NCBI GenBank assembly: GCA_963556195.1
Contig: OY744521.1
Span: 136,307,399-136,371,398 of the forward strand
Source of the DNA: Sepiola atlantica
Lineage: Eukaryota; Mollusca; Cephalopoda; Sepiida; Sepiolidae
Reading direction: 5' to 3'
Length of the DNA stretch: 64,000 bases
The translations under genes and the position numbers were made by a program. Positions 23,726 through 34,040 of this stretch are shown one piece after another. Under the pieces are notes generated by a model, which was given only the letters and a program-made list of their open reading frames with translations, was not told the DNA's origin and ran no database searches. The stretch's first letter is position 1; each line of letters opens with the position of its first letter.

Positions 23726-23728
23726 GTA

Positions 23729-23959
23729 CTGTTTCGGGAAAGGCAACTAAAAGTTACTGGCGTGACGTAGGCGCGACGTATGTACAACAAATGCTACGAA
23801 ATCGAATGGAAAAATACGAAGCAAGCGTGACGTATGTACTACGAATGTGAACGGAGAAAGACGAAGCAAGTTACGCCGTCCCGAATGTTACCGAGGCCCC
23901 CTCTCTCTATGTTAATGGCTTTTAAAACTGTGAATCTATGTTTACGTTATTCGAAACAG
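23729..23959 (+). mobile_element. TA-flanked MITE, copy A
   Basis: It begins CTGTTTCGGGAAAGGCAAC and ends TACGTTATTCGAAACAG, so the terminal 8 bases (CTGTTTCG/CGAAACAG) are inverted repeats, and both ends abut TA (23727-23728, 23960-23961), as expected for Tc1/mariner-type target duplication. Compared with copy B it carries an extra ~50-bp internal stretch with repeated GACGTA motifs. No coding capacity. Confidence 0.75.
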
Positions 23960-23980
23960 TACCTTTTTTTAAACAAGGTA

Positions 23981-24167
23981 CTGTTTCGGATAACGCAAAC
24001 ATACATTTACAGGCGGAGTTTGAGAAGCCATTCTTAACATGGATAGGAGGAGCTTCGGTAACATTCGGAACGGCATAACTTGCTTCGTCTTTCTCCGTTC
24101 ACTTTCGTAGTTCATACGTCACGCCTACGTTACGTCTTTAAATTTTTGGTTGCCTTGTCCGAAACAG
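23981..24167 (-). mobile_element. TA-flanked MITE, copy B (inverted)
   Basis: The reverse complement starts CTGTTTCGGACAAGGCAACC and follows copy A closely through GAACGGAGAAAGACGAAGCA, CGAATGTTACCGA and TATGTTTGCGTTATCCG to CGAAACAG. It is 187 bp and flanked by TA at 23979-23980 and 24168-24169. Only a 21-bp linker including both TA sites, 23960-23980, lies between A and B, so the pair forms one large foldback structure. Confidence 0.75.
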
Positions 24168-24539
24168 TACCCAAATTCTGACCATTTCATCCCTCGTTTA
24201 CAATCCTCTAGAGGTGTTTTTCATCGTCAACTTATAATCTTATTAAACTTTATCCTCGAGTGGTATATGGGCCTTGATGAGCGGTGATATATTAGTAAGA
24301 AAATTCACAATAATTAAATATTGAATCGCTCTAAAAAAGTGACCAACGTATTTTGAAAGAATAATTAAAATAATTAATAATATATATTTTTTATTTTACG
24401 TTTATCTGAAAGAAGGAAAAAGCAAATTTTACTTCTGAAAAATAAGCTTTAATAATTTCTAAGAATATTTACTCATAAAAATAAAGGCTAATGCAAATAG
24501 TTAGTAACCTTGTTTACACAAAATAAATTTAAAAATATT

Positions 24540-25016
24540 TTTATACAAATGGGTCCCCACTTACTAAGTCCAAAAGCCACTCGAGTATAAGGGTTAGTGA
24601 GATTTTCAATTAGATGATGTAACGGTACTATAAAAGGATTGGGAACTATTATTAATTCACATGACAACTCGGAAGATATTTGTTGAAATTGAACTAAATA
24701 TAACGACCATGTTCTAGTCTGTAGGGAAACATTCCCGCGGTAACGTCTTACACCAGTGGGAAGTTTTGGAAATAAACTTTGTTCATGGAAGTTTCGCTTG
24801 AATGTTAGGTATGCAGAGTTAGAGAGGAGAGTTCTTTGCAGCATTGGTAGCAAGACTTCTTGCTGTGAAGCATTGGGAGCAGAGCCTCAGGCTCAGTTGA
24901 GAATCTACTATGGAAATATCGGTAGAGTAGGGAAAGACTGGAAACGTCTGCTATTTAAAATATCTGGAAAAATAAAAAATAAAATAAAATATTTGAGACA
25001 TATAAATGTAACGTAA
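24540..25016 (+). repeat. Dispersed repeat of unknown type, copy 1
   Basis: Shares, in order, GTCCCCACTTACTAAG-type, CAAAAGCCACTCGA, TAAGGGTTAGTGAGATT, GACAACTCG, TTTGTTCATGGAAGTTTCGC and GGAAATATCGGTAGAGTAGG blocks with the segment at 26881-27255. Both lie downstream of AT-rich sequence. The 86- and 121-codon frames here are unrelated to any family I know, and the second copy does not conserve them, so I treat this as non-coding repeat DNA. Confidence 0.6.
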
Positions 25017-26409
25017 ATTGATACCTCACTTCTTGACCACATAGCGTAAGAAAATATAGTTTTTTTTTTAACTTTGGGGATTTAGTCTATTTTTTATTTC
25101 CACTCTTTCGCTGCAAAATATATGAAAATGAAAAACTATGGCGGCTAAGGGATGTATGTTTCTTTTTAGTTCAAAATAAGAGAAGGAGTACAGTGGGGGG
25201 GTTTTCCAAGATTTTGATTTATTTGTTTTTATTTGTGGGTGATTTAGTCGATTTTTCTTTTCCCGAAAATTTCGCTGTAAAAGATAAGAGAACTAAAAAA
25301 AAATGGCAGGTAAGGGATGTAAAATGTTCTTTCTGCTGAAGAATTGGGAAGAGGTGAAAATGGCGTTTGTTTTATTACGAGTCCTGCACCGAAATAATTC
25401 CAGGGCTCTTAGTTGTCTTTTACCCCGGAATCCGATTCTTTGTGGTTGATTGAAAATGCGACACAAAAGTTTAAAAATTAGTGGGTTGCGGGGGAGGTTG
25501 TATTTTTTTCAATTTTATTTACATCCAACTTTTTCGCTGAAAATAAATCTTCATCTGAAACCGCGGAAATAAACGAGTACCTAACAGGTGATGGAGCATA
25601 TCTTTTGATTTCATGTCGCTTAATCCACTCCGTCAGTTCGCACCCAAAATCCCACAACATTTTGGGGATGCTGACCAAAAAATGATGAGTACAAAATGTA
25701 AAGTGTGTTTTGTTTGTTTCTGGTGTGATCAGAATGCGGTCCCCGAAGAGAATAGTGTACACTACTTAGTTCTATCCAACTCTGAGACTTTAAACTTCAT
25801 GCAGAAAGCGAAATGTTCAGTGCTTGGAGTTTGTGACTTTGACTTCTGCATTTGCGTAAGTTTTACAAACATTCCTCAAGTTTCTACTACTGATAGTATC
25901 AAAACTTCATATAGCGGTGAAATTTGAAGCCAACTTTCAATAAGTGAAATAAATAAGAACGGGGAAATGGTGTGATTTGATCTCGGTTCGAACACAAATG
26001 GCTGTCACTGCTGCGAAAGTAAATAACCTGCTTTATTAGTGAAAATAGTTAATAATGGTTTTAAATGAGACCGTGAGGTGCCCGATGAGAATCTAACTCA
26101 CTTGCACCACTTTTCTGGTTAACGTCTTTGCACAATGGTGGAATAAATGTTCAAGTTCAATAAATCTTTGCCGTATGCTTACAAACTCAAGACGAAAATA
26201 ATGTTAACATCGGGTCGGCTTAATGTCTAGAAACGACGAACACTATTTGTTATGAAGCCAAAAAGTTACCCGCCAAATTTGAAATCCATTCCGACTCTCA
26301 CCACCTTTAACAAAATGGAAGATGGATTTTTACAGCCCAACTTATAAAGGTGAAATTATCATAATGACAGATTATTCATTTCGTGGATGGATATGTTGTA
26401 TCCAGCGCC

Positions 26410-26410
<1 letters not shown>
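25017..26410. other. Region with no recognised gene
   Basis: Contains two short direct similarities (GTGGGTGATTTAGTCGATTT and GGGGATTTAGTCTATTTTTT, followed by CGCTGYAAAA) near 25075-25110 and 25236-25280, suggesting decayed duplicates. The 104-codon frame at 25613-25927 is Cys-rich (VCFVCFWC and so on) but I cannot assign it. A tRNA-like T-arm string (GGTTCGAAC at 25985) is isolated. Confidence 0.4.
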
Positions 26411-26482
<72 letters not shown>

Positions 26483-26805
26483 GAAAATATAAGCCATTAA
26501 CAATGCAAGATTAATTTTTTTATTATTATTATTAATTTCGGAATAAAATTCCATCATCAGAGGTGACCAGTATTGAGTCATTTTTTTTTCATCAAAAAAC
26601 AAGAATAACCAACCTTATTTCTTTGTTACTTGAGAAACGTCTCTCCGCGCTGGTGGTTTTGGCGGTTATGATTCAAATTCCGGTGTCGAACGAAGAGCGT
26701 GACTCGCTCGTGTTGATATAAAGTAATATTGCATTGTTAATGGCTTATATTTTCAATTTTATTAACAAACCCAGCAATGCTTTAAATGAACGACCAACCC
26801 ATATT

Positions 26806-26880
<75 letters not shown>
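26411..26880. repeat. (TA)n-bounded inverted repeat
   Basis: (TA)n at 26412-26477 is followed by AAAATTGAAAATATAAGCCA, which continues to 26508; its exact complement lies at 26727-26758, and (TA)n resumes at 26812-26878. The arms are about 32 bp and perfect, with about 220 bp between. This is another TA-bounded, MITE-like structure. Confidence 0.7.
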
Positions 26881-26884
<4 letters not shown>

Positions 26885-27255
26885 TCTAATGAGTCCCCAC
26901 GTACTAAGGTCAAAGGCCACTCGATAATAAGGGATACTTAGATTGTCGTTTAGATGGTGAACAATACTCTGGGAGGCTTGAAAACGATGTGATTACTGAA
27001 GATGACGACTCGACAAGTAATTGTTGATATTTAACTTGAAGACGACTATGTTGTAAACTGCGGGCAAGCAGTCCTGTGACAATGTGTTTTTAAAATGGGA
27101 ATTCCTATGCATGAAACTTGTTCATGGAAATTCCGCTTGGTTTTAGGTACACAAATGAAGAAAGGAAAGTAGCAAGCTGTGACAGTTTATCAGGAGAGTG
27201 AAGATCGGTCGAGCACCTTCCACGGAAATAACGATAGAATAGAGAAAGACAAGCG
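26881..27255 (+). repeat. Dispersed repeat of unknown type, copy 2 (host of Gypsy insertion)
   Basis: Colinear with the repeat at 24540-25016 (GTCCCCACGTACTAAGG, AAGGCCACTCGA, TTGTTCATGGAAATTCCGCT, GGAAATAACGATAGAATAGA). The Ty3/Gypsy element is inserted near its 3' end, after AAGCG-ACGTC, and the host sequence resumes at 32082. Confidence 0.65.
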
Positions 27256-27260
27256 ACGTC
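27256..27260. repeat. Target-site duplication (left)
   Basis: ACGTC immediately precedes the left LTR and is repeated at 32082-32086 immediately after the right LTR. A 5-bp duplication is usual for Ty3/Gypsy integration. Confidence 0.9.
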
Positions 27261-27448
27261 TGTGGTGTTTGGTAATAAACAACAGTCAATTGTGGTGGTT
27301 GTAAACATATCTTTATTTAACAAGGGTTATAACAACATGTGTGTATCAACGGTCGTAATCTCTCTATCTATGTCCCTAGCTATGTCGCTGCTGCTGCTGC
27401 TTCCTGCTCTCGTACCGATCACGTTGGTACGTGATCTTCGACACTACA
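27261..27448 (-). repeat. 3' LTR of Ty3/Gypsy element
   Basis: 188 bp, starting TGTGGTG and ending CACTACA on the plus strand, that is 5'-TGTAGTG...CACCACA-3' on the coding strand, with TG/CA ends. I read it as identical to the copy at 31894-32081 at every position, including a (CTG)n run near its middle. LTRs are identical at insertion, so the element is young. Confidence 0.95.
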
Positions 27449-27465
27449 TCTTCTCTCTTTTTTTT
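27449..27465 (-). promoter_or_regulatory. Polypurine tract
   Basis: On the minus strand AAAAAAAAGAGAGAAGA ends exactly at the 3' LTR boundary. This is the position and composition of the primer for plus-strand DNA synthesis in LTR retrotransposons. Confidence 0.85.
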
Positions 27466-27531
27466 ATAAATTTATGTCACTATAAAGTCTTCTTGCCACA
27501 CTGGGGTGGATCTTACTCTAGGTGTTCTGAT

Positions 27532-30500
27532 TTAACCACTAGGGGCAGTTAGGGCCGGTGTTAGGGGTTCTTGAGCAGTTTCCTTAGGGTCTGGACTGGA
27601 GATGGGAAGTGCATCGATTGGGTTGAGGTGTGTGTCTTCGATATCTGTTGTAGAAGTAGGGGGCCAGTGGGTTGTATCAGGGGGAGAGTAAACTGCTTTA
27701 GGGACGTCGGTGTAGTCAGGACTATACTGCATGTCGCCGGGTACCTTTTTTACATGGGCAGCGTTTCTCATTCTCACTTGGCCTTGGGGTTGTTGTATTA
27801 GAACAGCATTTCCCTTCTTTTCCACAACTTGATAGGGCTGAGACTCGAACCGAGCGTCCAGCTTGTTTGTTCTGTGTAAATTTTTACACAATACTGTGTC
27901 CCCTCTCTGGATCTGTTGGTCTCTGGCTCCTCTTCTCTGGTCAGCAGCTATGTTGCGTTTTAGTTTGTGTAGAGCATCCTTATCATGTACGTCACTAAAA
28001 TCAGTGGACGCTCCTACAATACTTGGCAGCTTACCTCGGAGTTCGCGGTTCATTAGTAACTTCGCTGGGGATACTCCGGTTACTGTGTGAGGGGTGGTTC
28101 GGTATTGGAACAGAAAATTCCTTAGTTCAGTCCTCCAGTCTTTCCCTTCGACTTTGGCGATCTTAATTGCCTTTAGGATTGTTCTGTTGAACCGTTCCAC
28201 TTCGCCGTTGGACTGTGGCCAATACGGGATCCCTCTCACCTGGGTGATGCCGTGAGTATTCATATACTCATTGAATTCTCTTGATGAGAATGGCTGTCCG
28301 TTGTCACTCCTCAGATAGTTGGGATATCCATGATGATTGAACATCATTTCTAGTGCACCCGTTACATTTTTGGCATTTGCTATTTTCATATGCGCAACTT
28401 CTGGCCATCTTGAGTAGTAGTCGACAACAGCCAGCAGGTAGTTCCCTTCGGAGACACTCAGTAGGTCAACAGCTACATAGGTCCAGGGTTGGTCAGGCAG
28501 CGGTGTACTCTCTAGTTCTTCTGGAGGGGCATTTTTGCCAACCACTTGACATGGGTAACACGCTTTTACTCGCTTTTCTGCCATTCTATCCATCTCTGGC
28601 CACCAAACTTTGGACCGTAGGCGATTTTTGGTTCGCACAATCCCTTGGTGTCCTTCATGAGCCAGTACAACTACCCGCCCCTGAAGTGCCTCAGGGATTA
28701 TGATCCTGCGTCCTCGGATGACCATCTGTCCTGCTATCCAGAGTTCATCTTTGATTGCATGAAATGCAGTACCTTTGAAATGGGTCCAGTCATTTTCGGA
28801 TATAGCTTGCCGAAGTTTGGAGATCGTAGCATCATCCTTTGAAGCTTTTTCCACTTCACAGGGAGTCAGTGCCTGAGGTACAGTATCTTTAATGATACTG
28901 TAGATGTAGTCCATTGTTTCCTTTTCCTCAGTTTTGTCTGGGTTTTCAACGGGCTGTCGACTCAGCAGGTCCGCCTTATTGGTTCGGCCAGGAATGTGGA
29001 TGACTTTGTAGGTGAACTGTTGTAGAAACAACAGCCATCTCTTCACTCTTGCTGAAGGGGGCTTCGAGGAAGGTGATAGTACCTTTACCAGCGTTTTGTG
29101 ATCAGTCAGGATCTGAAAGTCACATCCAATGAGGTACAGACTGAACTTTTTGCATGCCCAGAATACTCCCAGTGCTTCTCTTTCAAATTGAGAATATCGG
29201 GACTCTGTTGGTGTGAGCTTCCTACTGGCATAGTATACTGGTTTCCAGTATCCGTTTAGCTGCTGTTGTTCAATGATTGCACCCACGCCAACGGGAGAAG
29301 CATCAGTTGTGATTCTAGTTGGCAACTCAACACTGTAGTATGCCATGACTGGCGCTTCAATTAACCCTTTCTTTAGTTTGTTAAAGGAATATTGTTCCTC
29401 TTCTTCCCATTTCCAATCAGAATCTAGTCTTGTAAGATCCCAAAGTGGTGCAGTTACACTAGCAAAATGGGGCACAAACTTAGCACAGAATTGGGCCAGT
29501 CCCAAGAAACTCCTCATCTGTGATGCATCTTTTGGTGGAGGAGCATCAACTACAGCCTTCACCTTTTCGTCCGAGACCTTCAAGCCGTCTTGTGTCAGAA
29601 TGTGGCCCATGTATCTTATAGATGTCATTTTAATCTGGCACTTCTTTCCATTGACGGTCAGTCCTTGTTCGGCTAGGTGTTGGAAAACTTTGGCGAGTCT
29701 AGTGTCGTGCTCACTTTCTGTTTTCCCGACTACTATGATGTCATCTGACATGTTGTATGCTCCTGGGCAGCCAGCTATAACCTGACTTATGATTTGCTGA
29801 AATTTTTCTGAGGCCATGTTTACCCCAAACATAAGTCTTTTATACCGGTATAGCCCATCAGGTGCAGCAAATGTTGTGATTTCTCTGGAGTCTGGATGCA
29901 ACTCTATTTGATGGTAGGCCATATTCAAATCTACTTTTGAGAAATATTTGCCTCCAGCCATTTCTTGTATAGTTTCCTCAATCGTGGGCACTGGATGACG
30001 TTCTCGAACGATAGCTTCGTTTGCTCTACGCATGTCGATACATATCCTCACATCGCTTTTTCCATTGTCCTCGGGCCTTTTTTCCACTGTCACTAAAGGA
30101 TTCACCCATTGAGAAGGTTCCCTGACCCTCTCAATTACATCCAGATCAACCAGTTCTTGCAATTTGTTTAGGACACATTGCCGCCGCTTGAATGGTATCC
30201 GACGTACTGGCTGAGTGACAGGTATAATTTCTGGATTTATTTTGAATTTTAATTGGTAGTTTTTCAGTTTTCCCAATCCACTGAAAACCTTTGGAAATTC
30301 TTTTAGTATTCTTGTCCATATATCCAGTTCCGAGCAGTTCAAGATGTTGGCGTTAACGCCCATACTTAAAAGTCCTAGTCTTTTACTAGTTCTACCACTT
30401 AAAAGTGACGCTTGGGCCTGTGGTATGACAAAAAATGGAACTGTTATGTAGCGATTTGTGCTAGGAACTTCAACCTTCAATATGCACTTTCCTAGAAGGG

Positions 30501-31653
30501 GAAGTGGTTTTTCACTAGCATAGGGGTATAGTTTAGTAGAATCTGGCTGGAGCTTAATTTTGGGTCCTTCTTTTTCTATTTTCTTGAAGTCCTCTACAGA
30601 TAATGTATTATGCTGTGCTCCTGAGTCTATCACTAAAGGGATGGTGGTGTTTCTGACTTTGAGGTTTATTACATTTTCACTCATTGATATTTTGAATAAA
30701 TTAAACCCATTAGCGCCACCAGTTTTGTTATCTTCCCTTTCACCTACACTCTGTTGAATTCCTTTGTTATGATAATGCTTTCGTCCACCACGACTGTATT
30801 TTGGGGCTCTGTCATGTTCGTTTCTATTCTGCGTTTTTGTTTGTTTGTTTTTGTAGAAACAACAGACTTCAAAATGTCCCTTTTTCCCACAGATTCCACA
30901 CTTGTGATGCTTGCTTCTAACACAATCTCTTGCAAAATGTCCATTCCCCCCACACTTATAACATGCAGATGACACATTGTGGCTTGGTTTAGGTTTTTGT
31001 CTGTCGCTTAATCTATTTATATCAGACGTACAAGTAGATCCTAAAATTAGGGCCTCTTTGTGGTGGTACGTCCCAATAATTTGGATGAGACGATCCAACG
31101 TCAAGTTGCTTTCACCATATAATTTGGCTTTTAGTTCCGCGTCCTTTATGTGAAGAAGGATCTTGTCTCTGACGAATTCGTTCGGTTCTGGAGTGAAACC
31201 GCACACCTTCGCCAAACTCTTTAAGCGAGTGATATAATTATTCACGGTTTCTCCCGTGTTTGGTTCAGACTCCCAAAATCTTGAACGCGCTTTAGGGATA
31301 TTTTCCTTTAGAGCGAAAGTTTTGTCAAACAGTTCTATAGCTGTTCGGAATACATCGACTCTTTCTTTATTAGCCTCGTGTCCGGCTTTTTGTTCGTCCG
31401 TGAAATTCGTCCAAATTTCACGCAGACCCTCGCCTCCTGTTAACAAAAGGATAGCTTTTTTTTGCTCAGAATTTATGACACCTGAAGCTAGTATGAAAAT
31501 TTCCAGATCGGTTTTCCAATTTACCCATCTTTTATGTAAAGACTCTGGATCTCCGATCGTATCTAACGCACGTGGAGGGCTTAGCCCCCCCCCCCCAATG
31601 TGACGAATTTTGCCATATTGTTGTTTAAAAGGACAATAAGATGTGAATAACAA
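27532..31653 (-). CDS. Ty3/Gypsy gag-pol polyprotein
   Basis: A single 1373-codon frame. Gag occupies about residues 25-300, with two CCHC zinc knuckles (Cys231-Cys244 and Cys252-Cys265). The aspartic protease has DSGA at 343-346. Reverse transcriptase spans about 470-650, with VDLNMAYH (Asp575) and catalytic NMSDD (637-638), where Met replaces the usual Tyr of YxDD. RNase H follows (Asp784, Glu826, Asp851). Integrase has HHCC at His999, His1002, Cys1032 and Cys1035, and the DDE triad Asp1063, Asp1117, Glu1153 with 35 residues between the last two. There is no envelope gene. No stop interrupts it. The first codon is TTG, and no in-frame ATG occurs until Met324; an ATG at 31616-31614 lies in another frame, separated by a run of 12 G. 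Order PR-RT-RH-IN is Ty3/Gypsy. Confidence 0.95.
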   Translation of the reverse strand: MLFTSYCPFKQQYGKIRHIGGGGLSPPRALDTIGDPESLHKRWVNWKTDLEIFILASGVINSEQKKAILLLTGGEGLREIWTNFTDEQKAGHEANKERVDVFRTAIELFDKTFALKENIPKARSRFWESEPNTGETVNNYITRLKSLAKVCGFTPEPNEFVRDKILLHIKDAELKAKLYGESNLTLDRLIQIIGTYHHKEALILGSTCTSDINRLSDRQKPKPSHNVSSACYKCGGNGHFARDCVRSKHHKCGICGKKGHFEVCCFYKNKQTKTQNRNEHDRAPKYSRGGRKHYHNKGIQQSVGEREDNKTGGANGFNLFKISMSENVINLKVRNTTIPLVIDSGAQHNTLSVEDFKKIEKEGPKIKLQPDSTKLYPYASEKPLPLLGKCILKVEVPSTNRYITVPFFVIPQAQASLLSGRTSKRLGLLSMGVNANILNCSELDIWTRILKEFPKVFSGLGKLKNYQLKFKINPEIIPVTQPVRRIPFKRRQCVLNKLQELVDLDVIERVREPSQWVNPLVTVEKRPEDNGKSDVRICIDMRRANEAIVRERHPVPTIEETIQEMAGGKYFSKVDLNMAYHQIELHPDSREITTFAAPDGLYRYKRLMFGVNMASEKFQQIISQVIAGCPGAYNMSDDIIVVGKTESEHDTRLAKVFQHLAEQGLTVNGKKCQIKMTSIRYMGHILTQDGLKVSDEKVKAVVDAPPPKDASQMRSFLGLAQFCAKFVPHFASVTAPLWDLTRLDSDWKWEEEEQYSFNKLKKGLIEAPVMAYYSVELPTRITTDASPVGVGAIIEQQQLNGYWKPVYYASRKLTPTESRYSQFEREALGVFWACKKFSLYLIGCDFQILTDHKTLVKVLSPSSKPPSARVKRWLLFLQQFTYKVIHIPGRTNKADLLSRQPVENPDKTEEKETMDYIYSIIKDTVPQALTPCEVEKASKDDATISKLRQAISENDWTHFKGTAFHAIKDELWIAGQMVIRGRRIIIPEALQGRVVVLAHEGHQGIVRTKNRLRSKVWWPEMDRMAEKRVKACYPCQVVGKNAPPEELESTPLPDQPWTYVAVDLLSVSEGNYLLAVVDYYSRWPEVAHMKIANAKNVTGALEMMFNHHGYPNYLRSDNGQPFSSREFNEYMNTHGITQVRGIPYWPQSNGEVERFNRTILKAIKIAKVEGKDWRTELRNFLFQYRTTPHTVTGVSPAKLLMNRELRGKLPSIVGASTDFSDVHDKDALHKLKRNIAADQRRGARDQQIQRGDTVLCKNLHRTNKLDARFESQPYQVVEKKGNAVLIQQPQGQVRMRNAAHVKKVPGDMQYSPDYTDVPKAVYSPPDTTHWPPTSTTDIEDTHLNPIDALPISSPDPKETAQEPLTPALTAPSG
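31585..31596 (-). other. G12 homopolymer in gag
   Basis: Twelve consecutive G on the coding strand encode four Gly around residues 20-23. The ATG frame that starts at 31616 enters this run and stops directly after it (TAA), whereas the long gag-pol frame comes in from upstream without an ATG. The length of this run therefore decides whether gag has a normal start. Confidence 0.85.
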
Positions 31654-31890
31654 AAGGATTGTTATTTAAAGACAATAAATGTGATAACAAACGAATTACT
31701 TATCTCTCGTTTTTTTTCTGTACTTTTCCTTTGGAAGAAAAAAAGTATATTTTTCTTTCTCTCTTGTAGCACGTGTGACCTCTTTTTTCGTGTTTTTTTT
31801 CCGTAGAAAAGTTCGTTGTTTGCACTTTTTTTTTTTAGATGTCTTTCTTTGCTTTTTTTTGTGTAGAATTTCATCTCATCGTCGTCGCCA
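31654..31890 (-). other. Ty3/Gypsy leader with primer-binding site
   Basis: On the minus strand, 3 nt after the 5' LTR, TGGCGACGACGATGAGAT runs from 31890 to 31873. It begins with TGG, as tRNA-primed sites do, and by my recollection of animal tRNA-Ser(GCU), which ends in CTCGTCG plus CCA, it matches at about 16 of 19 positions including the first nine. The rest is an A/T-rich untranslated leader. Confidence 0.7.
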
Positions 31891-31893
31891 GTT

Positions 31894-32081
31894 TGTGGTG
31901 TTTGGTAATAAACAACAGTCAATTGTGGTGGTTGTAAACATATCTTTATTTAACAAGGGTTATAACAACATGTGTGTATCAACGGTCGTAATCTCTCTAT
32001 CTATGTCCCTAGCTATGTCGCTGCTGCTGCTGCTTCCTGCTCTCGTACCGATCACGTTGGTACGTGATCTTCGACACTACA
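31894..32081 (-). repeat. 5' LTR of Ty3/Gypsy element
   Basis: The same 188 bp as 27261-27448. As the upstream LTR on the minus strand it should contain the promoter; no clear TATA box is visible, only A/T-rich AAATAAAGATATG on the coding strand. Confidence 0.95.
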
Positions 32082-32086
32082 ACGTC
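32082..32086. repeat. Target-site duplication (right)
   Basis: ACGTC, matching 27256-27260. Confidence 0.9.
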
Positions 32087-32854
32087 TCTTCTGTGAGAAT
32101 AACACTGTAGTAAGGAATAGAGATACTCCCCACTAGACTGCAAAGTAGAATTTGTATTCTGCCATGGAAGAGAAGGGGGCTTTTATACAGGTAGAGGATA
32201 GCATGAGGAGTCAGGTAATTTCTGGAGCGAGAGAATGGTCCAACTATTTTTCCCGCAATCTTAACAACGTTATATATCTCTATTTTTATAAAGTTGAGTA
32301 TGTTTATATATTCGTATGTACATGATTCATTCCTAAATAAACGGATCATTATGAAATTTGGAACACAGCTGCTAGGCGTAAGGGTAGATAATATGGGTTA
32401 TATTTAGTTTTATGCTAACGGGCGAACAGGCGGTGAAAGCCATTCATAAAAACTCAAATACCTCCGATTTTCTGTGACATTTAGCAATAGGTAGAGGATA
32501 TCAATTAATAAATATTCCCCTAATCTTAATTTCTTTGCAGTATTTTTAAGAGTTTAAGAGAATATAATATGAAAAATTAAATTGTGTCAGATTTGCATTG
32601 AATTTGATCCATAGTAATTAGACAGCAATTACGCAAGAGCCCATGAATTTTACTTTCTTGTTCAATAAGAAGGGGGTAACATTCGTGTTTATTTTTTCTA
32701 TGTAACAGCCCCCCCCCCCCCACACACACACACACTGATGAGAACGATTGAGCATATGTTGTTTTTATGGTAAATAAGAAAACGCATGATTTAATACGGT
32801 CGAAACAGTTATTTGGGAGAAATAAAATGGTTTAAACAAAAAACGGGTTTATTC

Positions 32855-32936
<82 letters not shown>

Positions 32937-34040
32937 TAGCAAAGACTACCAACCCTTCGGTCGACAATTACTGATCCTGTAGTCTTCTTTACAGAAACCA
33001 AAAAAGTAATTTTCATTTGACATTTTGGTAATCTAGAGGAATTTTTTTTTAAATGATGATTGTCGTAGTGTTATTTTATATATTACAATATGGGGGAAAT
33101 ATACTGTGCATGAACATTGTCAAATTTTGTTTTTAGGGAAAAAAACAACAAAAAAGTTAATTAATATGATCTTTAAGATATTCAACGTCGATAAATTTTA
33201 TTTTGTTTCGGCATAAAAATTAAAATGAATTTCCCATTAAAACTGGTTACATAATGAAATGAATAAACATAAGGTTTGAACGTCGATTGGTCAAATACTT
33301 CACCTTCCTCAGATTAGTGTAATAGTAAAGTGGTGTCTAGAAGGAGCAACTTCCCGAAGTTGGGCCATAAATATTCAGACTAGACTTTTGGACTGCGTGT
33401 GTAAATTCTCGTAGTGTGTGAAACTCGATCAATATCTCTCCACGCACTTAAATGCAAAGCAACTTCACTGCGAGGTAAGTACTTTTTTTCTTTCTTATTT
33501 CTTTATTAAATGAGAGCAATAATTGTCCGATTATGTGGTATCTTCAAATAAAAAGACTCTTTAGTTTTGGTTAACAAGAGCTTCATTGATTGCTCGAATG
33601 GGAAGTAACCATAAACGAGAAATTATACTGTTTCGCCGTATTTTGAATTTCGCTTCTTATTAATTCTTTTTCGTTTAAAGACGTCCGCACGAACGAAAAA
33701 GACCTTCACGGGGTCGGATAATATCTTCATTGTGCAAACTGGAGGCTTGCTGGGAAGAACATGAGACCTTATATGTCGACGAATAGGAGTTATGTACGTA
33801 GATAAAGATACGCACGTATATAAATTACACGTATTTATAAATGGCGTAGCGGTTAATTTGTATGCTACATGTGTAATGTTAACCCGTATCTTACGTGAGT
33901 TTAATAGTGCATATTTGAAGATCCTGGTCGGAAGTATTATAATTTATTTATATCACATTCATTGATCGGTTGTCTCCCTTGTCCCTATAAGAGTGTCGTG
34001 GGTTGTCCAATACGTAACTCAATCCCTGTTCCCTTAGGAG
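32087..34040. other. Region with no recognised gene
   Basis: Holds the continuation of the unknown host repeat, a C-run followed by (CA)n at 32707-32735, a long (TA)n at 32858-32936, and AT-rich sequence. A GAGGTAAGTA string at 33470-33479 resembles a splice donor, but no exon can be supported. Confidence 0.4.

Noticed and set aside
25613..25927. 104-codon Cys-rich frame as a possible zinc-binding protein
   Set aside because: The cysteines do not form any regular zinc-finger spacing, and neighbouring sequence is non-coding in character.
26040..26125. tRNA-like string on the minus strand (GAGTTAGATTCTCATCGGGC)
   Set aside because: Only a T-arm-like segment is visible; no acceptor stem or A box could be paired, so a tRNA gene is not supported.
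27571..31603. Plus-strand frames opposite the Gypsy polyprotein
   Set aside because: They are antisense shadows of a clearly coding minus-strand frame.
33400..33480. Exon with splice donor GAGGTAAGTA
   Set aside because: No coding frame, acceptor or neighbouring exon could be linked to it.
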